64,000 nucleotides of DNA, from positions 3,844,001-3,908,000 of the forward strand of contig OX387607.1 in the NCBI GenBank assembly GCA_947568835.1, given 5' to 3'. Under the pieces are notes generated by a model that saw nothing but the letters and a program-made list of their open reading frames with translations, was not told the origin of the DNA and made no database searches. The stretch's first letter is position 1. Each line of letters opens with the position of its first letter. This document shows positions 12,081-24,700 of the stretch, piece after piece. A program made the position numbers and the translations under genes. The stretch comes from Protonemura montana. Its lineage: Eukaryota > Arthropoda > Insecta > Plecoptera > Nemouridae.

Positions 12081-12792
12081 CTCGGGGATTGGGACAGTGT
12101 TTATGTTTCAATTAGATGGCTTTGTGTGGGAGAGGATTTAAGTGATTGGTAAAAAAAAATAAAATCTTTTGGTCATTGGATTGATGGAATCTGCTCTGCA
12201 AATAGTTCCAAGGTCCAGTGGAAGGCAATAGCTAGTATGATTATCAATATCCCATCATGGTCTTCTGTACACAGAAATTCTTATACGAATCACATTATAC
12301 AAAAGGACGTATCCAACATAAAAACTAAAAACATGCCAATGTGTTCCTTCTTTCCACTATTTCGTCGATATCACCATCTATATTCTGCATTCCGCAACGC
12401 AAACATAACTTCTTGGCACAGAAACGAGTGAAGAGCTGGCGAACGCAAATCCATCAGCGAATTTTCCTCGCGGGTCTCCATTTTTCAGAAAACGCCACGC
12501 CAGTCGGTTTCGGAAAATTTTCAGACCGTTAACTTTAGTTTGCCGCCACGATTTTGAGAATAGAGGGTGAGAGTTTCCATTATTACATCTCTCGTGCACA
12601 AAACTGCCAGTGTTTTGGCGTTTCATAGACTGACGTTTCTGTGATATATGTCATTTTATCCTACATCTCGTTGGGTTGTAGAGTTGGTTTTTACTTTATA
12701 TAGGTCTATAAAATACTTAAAGCATATTACGCTAGCTCACACATTAGCATAATTATCTCACATAAAATGTTGTTCGTTAATATGTTATTTCG
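12081..12792. other. Non-coding
   Basis: Overlapping 62-82 codon frames occur on both strands at 12237-12626 with no recognisable content. Nothing else was seen. Confidence 0.45.
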
Positions 12793-13126
12793 TTATTTCG
12801 TAGAGCGCTGACGAACGCGCGGTGAACATGAGTAACTTTTAGCAAAATAGCTTGTCCATGTTGCACGGGACAGGCATGGCGATAGCGATCTCATAGCTGG
12901 CTGAGACTGGGTTATCACGTTGTCAGAATACATTTCGCAGCTCCTATACTGCTTGGTTGGAGGCGAGATATCAAAATCAGTCTTCTGTGTGACGGACACA
13001 CAAAAGGAAATGTCATGCAAGGAATTATTCAACGGTATGGACATTGTTTGAAGTTTTTTTGGGAAGAGTTTCTGTCTTAGAGAATTTAACACTGTAGTTT
13101 TGTGATCTCGTTCTATGTGGTTTGAA
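12793..13126 (-). pseudogene. Coding-like relic, segment after SINE insertion
   Basis: On the minus strand an open frame of about 110 codons runs from the left edge of the 5S-SINE down to a stop at 12793. It is the same strand as the coding-like tract at 13574-14166, so both probably belonged to one gene that the SINE split. The product is serine/threonine-rich, without a domain I can name. It could instead be a chance frame. Its adjacency to a second, longer open tract on the same strand across the insertion is the main argument. Confidence 0.35.
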
Positions 13127-13572
13127 CCGAACGGTTTGACATGTTGGAAACACCGGTTCTCGTTAGATCACCGAAGTTAAGCAACACTGCGCTGAGTCAG
13201 GTATTGGATGGGTGACCATCATACACATGACCAGTTCTGTTCGGAAGAGAGGTTGGAGGTGATGAAAGTTAGGACAGCAACTTCACTCGCCTTGCTTATC
13301 AACCTCTCGACAGCATGGATTTGTGGAAGAATCCTGTTGTTCGCGTTGAACTATCCTTCGGAAGGGACGTTAACCCGGTGATCCCCTTGGTGCTCTTTGA
13401 CATGAGTAGGCTACATGCCGGCACCGGATTTCCCCTCCTCTCTTCTAGGATAGGTTAGGTTCATCATCATCCTCATCATCATCCACTCATTCACCAACGC
13501 TATTAGACCAGTGCCGCAGGGCCAGATGTCAAAACAGTGCGTCGTTAAACACCACAAATAATAATAATAATA
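13127..13572 (+). mobile_element. 5S rRNA-derived SINE, copy 1
   Basis: Full-length copy beginning CCGAACGGTTTGACATG. The 5S-like head carries the A-box/intermediate region GATCACCGAAGTTAAGC (13166-13182) and the C box GGATGGGTGACC (13206-13217), the internal RNA polymerase III promoter of 5S rRNA genes. A body of about 330 bases follows, with CCTTGCTTATCAACCTCTCG, GGGACGTTAACCCGGTG and GGCACCGGATTTCCCCTCC blocks shared with the other copies. A TCATCATCATCCTC stretch, the 3' signature GTGCGTCGTTAAAC and an (AAT)n tail (13553-13572) complete it. Flanks show a degenerate possible target duplication (TATGTGGTTTGAA and TATGATTTGGTTCAA). It lies inside coding-like sequence of the opposite strand. 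Families of this type are classed SINE3 and depend on LINE enzymes for mobility. Confidence 0.92.
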
Positions 13573-13573
13573 T

Positions 13574-14166
13574 GATTTGGTTCAAGAGGTGTGTTCTTTT
13601 ATCTGACCGTGAAAATCCTTTTTTGACACATAGAATGAGCTCGCATGGATACCTTCGTTGTAATGATATTTTCATCAAATTGCTTGAAATGTCTCTACTG
13701 CAATGGTTCTCAAAATAAGTAGCAGAGTCGCAATCTCCCAAGATTAAACTGTAGATTACCGCCATACATGAACGTGAACATCTCGAACAATTGAACAAGT
13801 CAAAAATCAACCTGCACACTCTGGAAACTCTCAGCAGCACTTGTGTCCCCGTGATTTCCAGTTGGTCATGACAGTTACGAGTCCAGATAGCCAGGTCGTT
13901 TGCAGATGTCTTTTGAGACTCCATTTTCACCTGTCAACCATTACAAGTGGCGGCAGGCGTGGGTGTCAGAAGACAGAGTTTTCCCGGTGATAGTCGAGCT
14001 GCTTGGTCGACAGCGTCCCCTGTGGCATGCATAGAAGACACCCAGTCATAATATTTCAACCAGCGATTATTGAAATTGATATCTTGTGACTTTTCAACCG
14101 TGCTGGCATTTTGCACGAGAATTCTGGCAGCTTTTGTCTGGCAAGTTGGTAGATAAAGGTATTGTC
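13574..14166 (-). pseudogene. Coding-like relic split by the SINE
   Basis: A single minus-strand frame of about 197 codons has just one stop (TGA, 13931-13933). Codon structure looks genuine: mixed synonymous third positions, frequent purine first positions and an even residue composition. It includes WLKYYDWVSSMH near the start, a cysteine cluster FNCSRCSRSCM and a second cysteine pair DCDSATYFENHC. I do not recognise the family. The frame runs directly into the tail of the SINE at 13572, and open sequence resumes beyond the SINE head (12793-13126). It may be a relic of an endogenous virus, a transposon or a host gene. A CAG|GTGAAA at the TGA could alternatively be a splice donor, so an intron is possible. 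Confidence 0.45.
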
Positions 14167-14256
14167 AGAATAGAAATGGTGGAAAGTGAAAACTAAAGGG
14201 AAATTAGATGATGTAATCGGTTCTTTTGAAATTTCTGTTCGGAAAGAGCTTACAAT

Positions 14257-14522
14257 TTAAATACGTATAGAGTAAAAATAATGTTTCCTTTCAAATTGTT
14301 GTAGGAACTGATAATAACTTTGTTGAAATGCTTCTTTTGGATCGCCTACAAGTTTGCTGAAATTGATATTACTACTGAATATTCCAGCTAAACTCATAGC
14401 CAAACTGGAGCAGCTGTATTCTGTTTTATTAGAACCAACAATTTCAAAGCCAAGATACCTATTTTTACCGTAAGGGTTGCTGCAACCAAATTCATAGAGA
14501 TACCTTTGCAATTTGTGGTATT
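14257..14522 (-). pseudogene. Coding-like relic, upstream segment
   Basis: A minus-strand frame of about 88 codons ends at TAA (14257-14259). Its composition is protein-like, with short blocks such as FGCSNPYGKNRYLGFEIVG and a glutamine-rich end, and codon first positions are mostly purine. It has no good ATG, so it would be an internal piece. It lies 90 bases upstream of the tract at 13574-14166 on the same strand and may belong to the same ancient gene. Family unknown. Confidence 0.4.
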
Positions 14523-15600
14523 AATAAAGCATAGCATATACTCATAGTGGTAATCAAATTCGTGTTAAGTCCTAAAAGACATGTCACTAACTACAGGCTA
14601 AAGTGGTAACTACTTACAAACTAGTAATATCATTATAGTTCCCCCGGCTTGAATTTCTACCTGATCTTTATAGTAGCAGAATATAGTTCGTCGTGAGTGC
14701 AGTTAACTTTGCATCAAGTGCATCTTGAGGGGTAATCAGCAAACATCCACTGCGAGATTATTGCATTTGGTAAACTGCACTGCCATGTTAATTACTCTAT
14801 AATAGACGTGCCACATTATTACATGAGTTAGCAACAGCGGTAATTATATAGATGGTGAAAAACAAGACAGGAATATGTTTACAACGTACCTCGTTGTTGT
14901 TGGAGTTGTAAATGGTAAATATTATTCTCGTTGGTGGAAATTTATTTTGTTTTGATGGCGCTAGGTAAATAATCATAGAGAGAATGCGAAACGGGGCCTA
15001 CTCTATAATTTATGATAACAAGTCTTCCGCTGAAATCCATAACGCGAGCTTAACAATTCTGTCTTTTTAACTAGTTACGTTTAAAGAGGATAAAAAAAGG
15101 CCGACAGATTGGATTTTGTTTTATAATATCAAATCACATCGCGAAGATTGTTGAGATTTCTTCAATACCTTGAGGATATAGACGATTTAGAATCACATTA
15201 CCATCAATCGGCTTGCAAGAACTATAATTTATTTTAAATTTGCGTTTAGAAAAACCCCCGCTAAGAACGACCTCCATCTTTATATAGCCCTAACTCACGC
15301 TGAGAGAAGCAGACGATGACAGTTTGGCGGCAAACAGCGCTCCTCGTGTAATTGTTTGGAATCTCGTGGGAAATCTTGGAGACCACAACCCGAGGGTCAC
15401 GCGAAGTAGAAGACGCGACGACTTTTAAAACTAGTTTTTCCACTGCGCCAGCCACTATTTGTTCTTAATCTATCAGTTACGTTACGTTACATTGTTATAT
15501 CGCGAACAAGAATACAATTGCAATTTTAGGTAAGCTATATTTGACAATGTTTTTGTTTATTTTATTGAAACACATTTTACCTAACGCCAGGTGGTTAATA
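14523..15600. other. Non-coding
   Basis: No supported gene. GTTACGTTACGTTAC, a short 6-bp tandem, is at about 15476-15490. Confidence 0.5.
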
Positions 15601-16085
15601 TACGCACCGACATACATACCTACCTACTTACCTAACCTAAACTTACCTACCTTACCTAAATTACTTGCCTGCCTACCAAACTGCATACCTTTCTTCCTAC
15701 CTTCTTACCTAACCTAAGCTACATACCTTCTTACCTTACTCCTTGACTAGATACCTAACAACCTTCCTACTGATAGCCAAACTGATAGCCAAGATAGCCA
15801 AGACTTAAATTACCTACCTACCTACCTACCTACCTACCTACCTACCTACCTACCTACCTACCTACCTACCTACCTACCCACCTACCTACCTACCTACCTA
15901 CCTACCTACCTACCTACCTACCTACCTACCTACCTACCTACCTACCTACCCACCTACCTACCTACCTACCTATCCACCTACCTACCTACCTACCTACCTA
16001 CCTACCTACCTACCTACCTACCTACCTACCTACCTACCTAACTACCTAACTACCCACCTACCTACCTACCTACCTACTTACCTAA
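15601..16085. repeat. (CCTA)n microsatellite
   Basis: A degenerate ACCT-rich zone (15601-15780) leads into about 270 bases of nearly pure (CCTA)n from 15811 to about 16080. It has a few point interruptions (CCCA, TCCA, AACTA). It is a four-base repeat and therefore not the five-base (TTAGG) or six-base (TTAGGG) animal telomere repeat. Confidence 0.97.
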
Positions 16086-19000
16086 CTACATATGTGATCA
16101 TACCCTTCTCTAATACCCAGCCAGGAAAATCGTGAGCAAACAAATGCCTAAATTTTAAATAGTTACACAAACACAATTAAAACAAACACCGTTACGCACA
16201 GAGACGGCGTCAGCCATGCTCGTCCCACTGGTCGTTTGACAACATGATTTAAACCTGCCAGGGAATTATAAATAATATATGCGACACGTCATAATTCGCC
16301 GTGTGTACGCGGGGATGATGTATGATCTTGGCAGCGACGTGTTGCTCGCGCTCTGTCGGACGTGTCTTGAAGTTAACCGACTTCCTAGGCGACTCTGAGA
16401 AGACGGTTAATTAAATGAAACGTGCTTAGAGGGCGGTGGTTTCGAGGGGAGGTAAAGGGTTGGCCCTGGATATGGGATACCGTAAGGTATGTGCGTACGG
16501 TAATTAATTCTGCACGCCTACCCGGTTTCGTATGTCGGGATGGGAGAGCGTTTCGCACGATTATTTCGTCTGTGTAGATACCGAGTCGCTTTGTCGGTTG
16601 GGAGTGTTGTGTGCCTCGTTTCCTTTGGCGACGTCGTGTTTGATCGCCGGCGTGCAGGTGCTTTTGGAGTTTCGAGTTACGTTGTTGAGCTGAGCATCGA
16701 AGTGTGTTTGGCCTTTAAGGTGTCCTTGCCACATCGTAAGAGGTTAAGATAAGGTACTGTTTGATTCTTAAGTCATTTGAAGACAGACTTCAGCTTGTTT
16801 TAATAGAAAATGCTAGAAAAGTGCATGTTTGCAAAGGTCCTTGCAATTGCCTTCATCGGAGATAAAATTGAGGGTTATTTTTTTTGGAAAGACAATGCCA
16901 GACAACTATATTTTTAGTTTATCTTGTCTAATATATCGTCAGCGTGGGTTTTTGTCTCATTTTTATTATATTCTTGTCATTTTTCATCCATACACGTAGC
17001 CGAAATGTTCCAATTCACTAGAGCCGAACACAATTAAACGATTCGATTAAATAAAATTCGTGAAAATTTTGAATTTCCCTCACGAACAGCCACCACGAGC
17101 GCGTTTCCTAAGCAATGTATGCAATGCGTCTTGGGCGAGTCACGCATGAGACATTTTACCACGACCGAGAAGACGCCACTCTACGCACATGGATCGCGTT
17201 GTCTCGGCGCGTGCCTAACTGAGTTATCCCCTCGAGCACGTGACGGAAATTCATCTCCAAATATTTGCAGCTGCCACGGCATCATCCGTGGGCTTAAGTT
17301 CCCTGTAATAATTGCGTTAGATGCAAATGTGGGAGTTGTAGGCGCAATATTATGCACGAGGCAGACTCTCTGACCTCATATCGAACAAATACATTCACTG
17401 GCTACGCCATGGGACTTGCTTCTAGGCTTGATATACACGCTATTTAGGATAACCTCTGAGGTGACGTTAAATATGTAAACGAGTGCTCAATTGCATCAGG
17501 GCACGAGGATTCTGTGATAGAGATGAAAACATTGTTTGCTACATATCTTCATTTTTGTTAACTGCTGAAGCGAGTTTTTCCCACAGGTCAAGGTCCTCTG
17601 TAAGATACACTTTAGCCAAGTGCAAAGCATTTAAAGCCAATGAATAGACGCAAATTCACTAGCAAGTCTATATCTTGAATAGTGAACCACATTATTAAAT
17701 CACAAGAACTTAGCGCCGTGCCGCAGCAAAGCAGGCTTCACGCACCCCCCAAACACGCATGATATGCATACACCATAATAATATCACAGAGCAAGTTTCT
17801 CCAGCCTGTCTCGCGGCTCTCGGCCAATTATGAGATCCTTCAACAAGCTGTATAAATTAGTCTGCTTCAAAGTACACCGCACGTGAACAATGGAATAATC
17901 TATCGGTACCCCTCCTTCATTTCACCCGATTTTCCCAGCAACGTAAAGACAACACCGGCGTTCGCAACTTTCGACAACTTCTCGCTGGCATGCAGACGTG
18001 AAAACTGAGCGAATCTACCTGTACTCTTTACCAGGGCTAACAACTCTTCTTCTTAAAGCTGTGACGTGGCGAGATCTATTTCTTTGATAAGCTCTTGGTC
18101 ACGGTGGCTCAGCGATGACTTTGTTCCAAAAGTTTAATTTTTTGTTCCATTAAGAAGTCAGATGATAATACTTCTGTAACCTTGTGAGTCAAGAGGAGGT
18201 CGCCAACTTGAATTATTTTCAGCCGAACTAGTACTTAACTTTTGGTTGACATTGAAGATGAAGCAAATGCCATGCACTATTTTTTTAGTGAGATGAGATG
18301 AAAGAAGAAGCCATCATGATTTTTCCTCAATTATCATTTACAGAATTGGCATTTGCGTCTCTTCGCATCTCATCTCAAAAGCAAACAGTAGAATTAATTT
18401 GTTGATAGTTGTCAACTCAACTATAGGAAGTGAATTGCTAGCCTGAACATTTTGGTTCACCGTCGCAGGTTTTATTCGAGTTTTTTTTTTATCTCCCATA
18501 CAAGCAAGTAACGTCTGCTTGATTTCTATCAGAAAAGATGTTCGACAAAACGGGCTCTGAATTCTAGATTTGTAGCAACAAGAAAATGAAACAGATTTCG
18601 CATTCCTTACAATGTAGTAGAAGAACCGGCTCGAGCAGTCTCGTAACACTTCGAGTTGACTTTCTTCTCCGATTTTCTGCGTCGTGCTCGATCATTCGGA
18701 GACGAAAAGGAACAAAGAATAATTATCCGACGAATTCAGTTCCGATGGCGAAATGTCTACAACTCCGAGATCTTCAATAAGTCGTATTCGTCGCGAACAA
18801 TTTCCTAGGAAACGTGCTGCGCGAACGTCGGTAGGCACCGCTTTCTGGAGGTGGAATGGGAATTGGTCGGGTGGGGTTCGCTGTGCCTCGTTCCCTCACT
18901 TCTAGCAGTTCAACATGGTTCACATAGACTGGATTATTAAATCGTGCTCCTCTTCTCTGCAATCTACGTTCGTCCATATCGTCTGAAACTGAAATAGGTC

Positions 19001-19582
19001 GGGAAATCTTGACAAGACATCGAGAAAAACGGTTCACATCGGGACAAATTTTCGTAAATCAGAACGACAGTTTGTTAAAAATCATTGAGCTTCTTTTGAA
19101 GATGGTTTTTTTCACTTCCATGCTGCTGTTCGAATGACTTCTCTCATCAAAAGTGATCAAAGATCAATCAGAGATCTGATCAAAGATGCTAAAAACTAAA
19201 GCTTACTTGCTAACAGTTAAATCTTATGAGTTGAAGCTATAACCATGTCATAATTTTCTAGTTTAAGTAGGTCAGCGCCGGCCTTCTTTCCTTGACATCT
19301 GAAGTGATTCTGACAATATATTTGAGAAAATGTGCAATACACTTTTCGATTTTAAAACGTGTCTGCATAAAGTTTTCATGGCATTTAATCTAAACTTTGG
19401 CCGATGGTTACATTGCAATTCTACACACAATACAAAGTTTTCTCGACTATTTTCCTCGTGGAAAAGTGGCGGCGGAAAAGCTGTTATTTATGTCGCAAAG
19501 ATAACGGTTAGCAGACTATCTTTTCGACGAGATTATACGCACGCAGGCTCAACGCGTTACGCATAATCTCGTGGTCTGTAGC
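16086..19582. other. Non-coding
   Basis: No supported gene. CpG-bearing patches at 16200-16740 and 17090-17300 hold short open frames (70-84 codons) of no recognisable kind. Confidence 0.5.
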
Positions 19583-19619
19583 CTGCTGTGCGTTGTGCCT
19601 TCTGCTGTGCGTTGTGCCT
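19583..19619. repeat. 18-bp direct repeat x2
   Basis: CTGCTGTGCGTTGTGCCT occurs at 19583-19600 and again, exactly, at 19602-19619, with one T between them. Confidence 0.9.
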
Positions 19620-21056
19620 GGCGAATGCATACGCCAGCTCCAACCCCTTCATTCTCACCCCATACCACTGGCCCAAATCGGATTATACTTAAATTAATTG
19701 ATAAGCTCGACTCAAATGTTTAATCCAGAATTTTGGTCGTCAAGGTAAAAGAGCTATTTTATGGTAGACTGTGCAACGCCATTTAAGAGTAAAATCTGCT
19801 GACTTCAGACAAAATTTTCTCTTGTCTAGCAGATTTAATTTCTGTTCCAATGTAAGAGAGAAAACTACCGAGGAGTTTGCGTTCTAATGATGTTTGAGTT
19901 GTGGCTCGTCCCTGTGATTCACTTATTCCGTCAAACTTGTGTGTATCGAACTGTTCCCAGGAATCGTATTGACTTGGCTGATCAATTATTTCCGTCTCGT
20001 TCATTTTGAGCGCGCTTGGTGAAATCGGAAAATTGAAAAATCAACGTCTAAATATTCGAATATCTCAACACACGAAGGCGATTGGATGTCGGAGTAAGGT
20101 TTAAATCATTTAATTCGGAAGTACATTTCTTGTGGCAGTAAGATTTATTTGTGATCGTATGTCAGTCATTTTTGCGATCTGTCAAACTTACATCTACTCT
20201 CTGGGATATCATTTCGGTTTGATCGACTTTAAAATATTGACAGTTCGATGAAGCTTTTCTAACTGTAAAAAGTCTTATCGCACGCAAGTAATATTTGTTT
20301 ACAGTTTCGCGCACAGCTACTATGGCCGCCTGTACCTCCTTCACTGGAAGCACAAACGTCCATCGTAATAGAGCTTAATTGAACTGAAATTAGTAGCTCG
20401 AAAGTTTTCGACGAGAAAACGTATTGGACTAAAGACCGAAGCGTGTGCTCGAAGAAATTTTCCTATTTAGCACAACGTAGTCCGTACGGTAAAATCTTTC
20501 CCGGCTATATAGACTTGGATAATTACTTTCCCTATTCACTTCATTAACAAAAGAGCGATTTTTAATGTAATTAGTTTATTAATTTATCGTTCGAGACTTT
20601 ATATTGTCAAAACAAGAGCTTCACTTTGTAGCTTCGCGCTATCGCCGTGAAACGCACGAGAAAGCGAGCGCTGCGAGCGCAAACTTCAGGCAAAGCCTTT
20701 CGACACGTCGAGACAAGAGTCGGTTCGTTGAGATTTCGTCCCGCGTGTTTTCATTTTCCAGTCGCTACCTCGGGAAAATCAAAAGTTAAATGGACCATCA
20801 GCTGTGCTAAGCTCAGATCTTTAGATTTGTCTTGCTTTTGATTTTCATATCCTGACGAGATTTTGAAAAATGGCAAGGTTTGTCGCTGGTGATCGTAGTT
20901 AAACGCATTTTTTTACCAGAAGCAAATTAAACATTTATGTGACAAAAATGAGATTTTCAGTTATTTTTTTATGATATTTTTACCAATTTTAGATCCAATT
21001 TTACCACTTACACAACTGCTCATTGGTTATGAACTTAAAACAATTGTTTTGATGAC
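19620..21056. other. Non-coding
   Basis: No supported gene. A CpG-rich patch at 20635-20760 carries short overlapping frames on the plus strand without recognisable domains. Confidence 0.5.
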
Positions 21057-21090
21057 TTCTAAGCACATGCAGTAAAATTCCGTATTTTTC
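21057..21090. repeat. Fragment of interspersed repeat C
   Basis: TGACTTCTAAGCACATGCAGTAAAA-like sequence here resembles 54003-54027 (GACTTCCAATCACATGCAGTGAAAA). It is a short fragment of the repeat better preserved at 35055-35180 and 53940-54100. Confidence 0.4.
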
Positions 21091-21140
21091 TGTTGAAGTT
21101 ATTGTGAAAATAAAGCTTACAAAAGGAACGCCATTTTTCC

Positions 21141-21192
21141 AGCGCCGTAGGGCCAGTTTTAAAAACAGTGCGTCGTTAAACTCCAGTAATGA
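21141..21192 (+). mobile_element. 5S-SINE 3' fragment
   Basis: Only the last ~50 bases of the SINE are present: GCGCCGTAGGGCCAGTTTTA, then ACAGTGCGTCGTTAAACTCC and AGTAATGA. They match the 3' ends of the copies at 13127 and 33301. This is a strongly 5'-truncated insertion or a remnant of a longer decayed copy. Confidence 0.85.
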
Positions 21193-21753
21193 ATCAATCA
21201 AGCTTATCAAAAGGTTTTCGATATCTCTTTTATTCTGTCTATCAATAAAATTATTCCGAGCCGTAGGAAAATTTAACAAAATAATGTTTTACTTAAACAA
21301 AACCAAGTATAACTCTAAATAATTGAAGCTTCTTGACTCCACGCGACCATCTTCTAAGAAAGGGTCCACATCAAAGCTGCACCCCACCCACACCACCTAC
21401 GATCCCATCTCAAGACACCGTCGTCCATAATCGCAAACGGCGTTGCAAATTGGCTCCGTGGGTTGTCGTTGACCAGCGGCGTCGGTCTAATTTCAGGGAC
21501 GCCTAATAACGCTAAGACGCCGAGCGTTCGCGCGACAGAGCACAGGCAAGATCAATTATTCGAGCTTAAGACGCATCTGCGTCCCCGTTTCCCGGTCTCC
21601 GCAAATTTAATCAAATTGTGATCTTCAATTACGCGAGAAGCAACGTAGTTCCTGGCGTTAATTGTCTGAATAACGGACGACACGCTGCGTTCGGACCTTA
21701 GATACGCGTTAATTGACAACTTCCCTCTCACTCCCTTCGCTAAAATCATGATC
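21193..21753. other. Non-coding; homeodomain-type sites
   Basis: No gene seen. From 21540 to 21780 several ATCAATTA, TTAATTGA and GCGTTAATTG motifs cluster. They resemble homeodomain core sites and could mark an enhancer, an inference from motif density only. Confidence 0.4.
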
Positions 21754-21772
21754 ATCAATTAATTTAATTGAT
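21754..21772. promoter_or_regulatory. Near-palindrome with paired TAAT cores
   Basis: ATCAATTAATTTAATTGAT is symmetrical except at the centre and carries two inverted AATTA/TAATT cores. This is the kind of site bound by paired or dimeric homeodomain proteins. Function is inferred, not shown. Confidence 0.3.
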
Positions 21773-24700
21773 ATTTTCGATCTGTTATGTTTTTATACAG
21801 TAATTATCTATCTAAGGACGACAATTTTTCTTCTTTCTGTACGCAGAGTTTTCACTGAATGTGCGTTTGCTTCTATAATTCAATGCCCATCATCATCAGT
21901 CACTGAAAAAGTTTTTCCCGGCCCAGCTTCGCTCAGTGGCACGATCGTGTCTTCAGCATTTTCGGCTGCTGGCACATTTAAAATAGAAAGACACTTTGGG
22001 GAATTTCGCTCTCCGCACGACTAATTTGTACGAAGCGTATGATATTTCCCTCTTAACTGCGAGCGCACTTTCCAAAATGAATGGCCTCTTTTGGATAAAC
22101 ATTTCCCAGATGCCACCCATGTAATAATATATTATAAAGTGTACCTGTACCATGCCATGGCCGTAGATAAATTCTGCATGTATCCCAATATAATCCAGGC
22201 CGCGGTATACCTAGTAATATGTCATTGGAACTCTCGGTGGAGGCGCACGGCTAGGCGAGGCAATCTATGTATATTTGCATAAGCGCGGTGCATTGCTAGG
22301 ATATTTGCACCATACTAGGCGTTCGAAACTGTACATAACAAAAACAATGCATATTATGAGAGTCCCATCCTTGATGTCGGGTTGAAACCGAATTCAAACG
22401 TCCTTAACAGCGCCATTAGAGTCCTCGGCGTCAAATGCCACAATACACAGCACCGGGCTCAGTCCTTGGATGCTTTTGTTAAGTTGTTATTTATATACTA
22501 TTTTTGGAAGTATCAGGTCGGACACAGAAATGAACTTCTGGAAATAAGTAGGGTCATAATAAATAAGTCGTCAGCTGTGCGGGTGTGAAGAAACTAGAAA
22601 TTCATGTCACAATCCAAAACAATACAAATGAGCATCTACAATTTTGACACTCGATAAAAGGTCGATTTTATAAAACAAAATCAAATGCTTTGCTTTTTTC
22701 TTTCGAATCTAGCCATCCCAATAACTTCATCCCTTATTTTAGGAAAACAACAGCATCTCAAACCGTGTGTTGGGCTTATTTCACGAAGCCACCAGCTTGA
22801 AATTAAAGTGCGACTAGCGAGTCTTCCATGAAAAGTCGCCCAGGATTTTCTCCAGCGCGTCCCCTTGTATTTACACGTCACACACAAAAACACACGCCCG
22901 GGGTGGCCATGCCGTTGACGCAATCCCTGTCCCTTGTTTTCCCCGGCGTAACGACATCTTTGTCGTCTGCAGGGTCGCGCACACAAAGTCTGGCAACGAA
23001 CCCGGGACTCTAATAACATATCGTTAGTTGCTCAGCAAGAGGCGCAAGACAGCTGGAAAGCGAGCGAAAGAGCGCACTGGATCTAGTTTCCTCCGAGCAG
23101 CTGAGTGAAATGTTGACGGTGGGGTTAGGGGGTCGGTGGGAGGGTAAAAACGCCGTCAACGTGCGTTTGATGTCACGTACGCAGGGAGGTAACGCGACGC
23201 TTTAGGGCTTGGTGTATGCGTCTATACGTTCTGGCAGGCGCCATTTCTCTTTTGTTGTCGGCGTTCGTAAAATGGACGCTCCATGTGAGAGTACGACGAT
23301 GGCGACGACAAGGAACTGCTCTTGAGCAACGTTCGGAAATAGGGTGCCGTGCGAGATTTGGAGTCGTTTTGCCTTTGACGACGTCCAGCCGAGTAATTGA
23401 CAAAGCACGTTACGGTCATATGTGCATGAAGTTAGTTTGCGTTAGCGTGAAAGCGTTGAACCAGATTTCTGAGTGGATTTCCTCGTGGAGAAAAGTTTGG
23501 ATGGACTTTGAGTTTACGTCATTCTTAACTAAGAGGTTTTAAAAAGCCATAACCACTTTTCACTTTTCCATAACACCCACAAATTTAAATATATTTTTTT
23601 TCATCTCATGCCAATCGCTTAGCTTTTTTTTCTATTGAATCATATAAACCATTGATTTCTCTGAGGTTTTGAGAGACGTTGATGTTAGAGTGAACGGACT
23701 TGGACAAGTCTTATTTAATATTAAAAACCCTTCCCAAAAGAACATGAACAAGTACCACAAGTACCACATATAGAATTGTTTGCACTGTTGAAAAAAAAAA
23801 AATAGTTTGTTACTCTCAGGAACAAAATCACATCGCCGTATTTCTTCATCTTTTTTTCGGTGCGCGAAACAAGCGACCACACATTTCATTGGGTTCACTT
23901 TCAAAACTTGTCTGACGAAGTCGATTCCATAATATGGCTTTTCGCCAATATAATCTAGTTCTAGTAATAATCTAGTTCGCCAGCATTTGCTGGAGTATTC
24001 TCAGCTAACGAGTCGGGTCTATTACTGGGCAGATTTTCTCGTCGGAAACGTGACTCCTCGCAGGGATAGTCGACGGGTACGCACCGACCGAATTGACAGG
24101 AACAATGATGAATTACATCTCCAGTTCGGGGCGAGACGTGAGACGGCGTTTCATATCGTCGATAAATGCTAGCAATTTATTTATAAGGTTCAGAAGGCCA
24201 AGCGTAATCCATTACGAGCTGGTCGATCAAAATCAGTCGTCGAATACGAACTTAAAATACTCGACGCGCTCGAGGAAATACGAGGGACGAGTGATTGTAA
24301 ATTTTACGACGATTTGTTGATGGTATTTTGTTTTGTTGAATTTTTAATGACGTCGATGAGTCGAACTGTCAGTTGTAGAACGTGACCTTATATAATTTTC
24401 AATCTCAATAATTGCACGATGAGTTTTAAAGCGGTTTTAATGAGTAAATAAGTAAAGCAACATTTCTAAACTTTTGCCTCACTTAATATCGATTTAAAAT
24501 AATTTTATAAACTTAAACTATTTCCTGCAAACAAGATCTTCAGTTTAGTGACCAGTTTTTGCTAAAAAAAAAAGTTCAAGGCTGCATACGAAATAAAACT
24601 GCACACGCATTTTCATTTCAGGGAAACATAACGCCAGGGAATTTCACCCTCCTTGAGTCCGTTAAGTTATGAAACTTCGTGTATTATAAAAAAAAAAAAC

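Noticed and set aside
13127..13217. Functional 5S rRNA gene
   Set aside because: Only the promoter-bearing part is 5S-like. The sequence continues into a shared non-5S body, and the same structure is repeated at several loci with target duplication and tails.
15811..16080. Telomere repeat
   Set aside because: The unit is CCTA (four bases), not TTAGG or TTAGGG.
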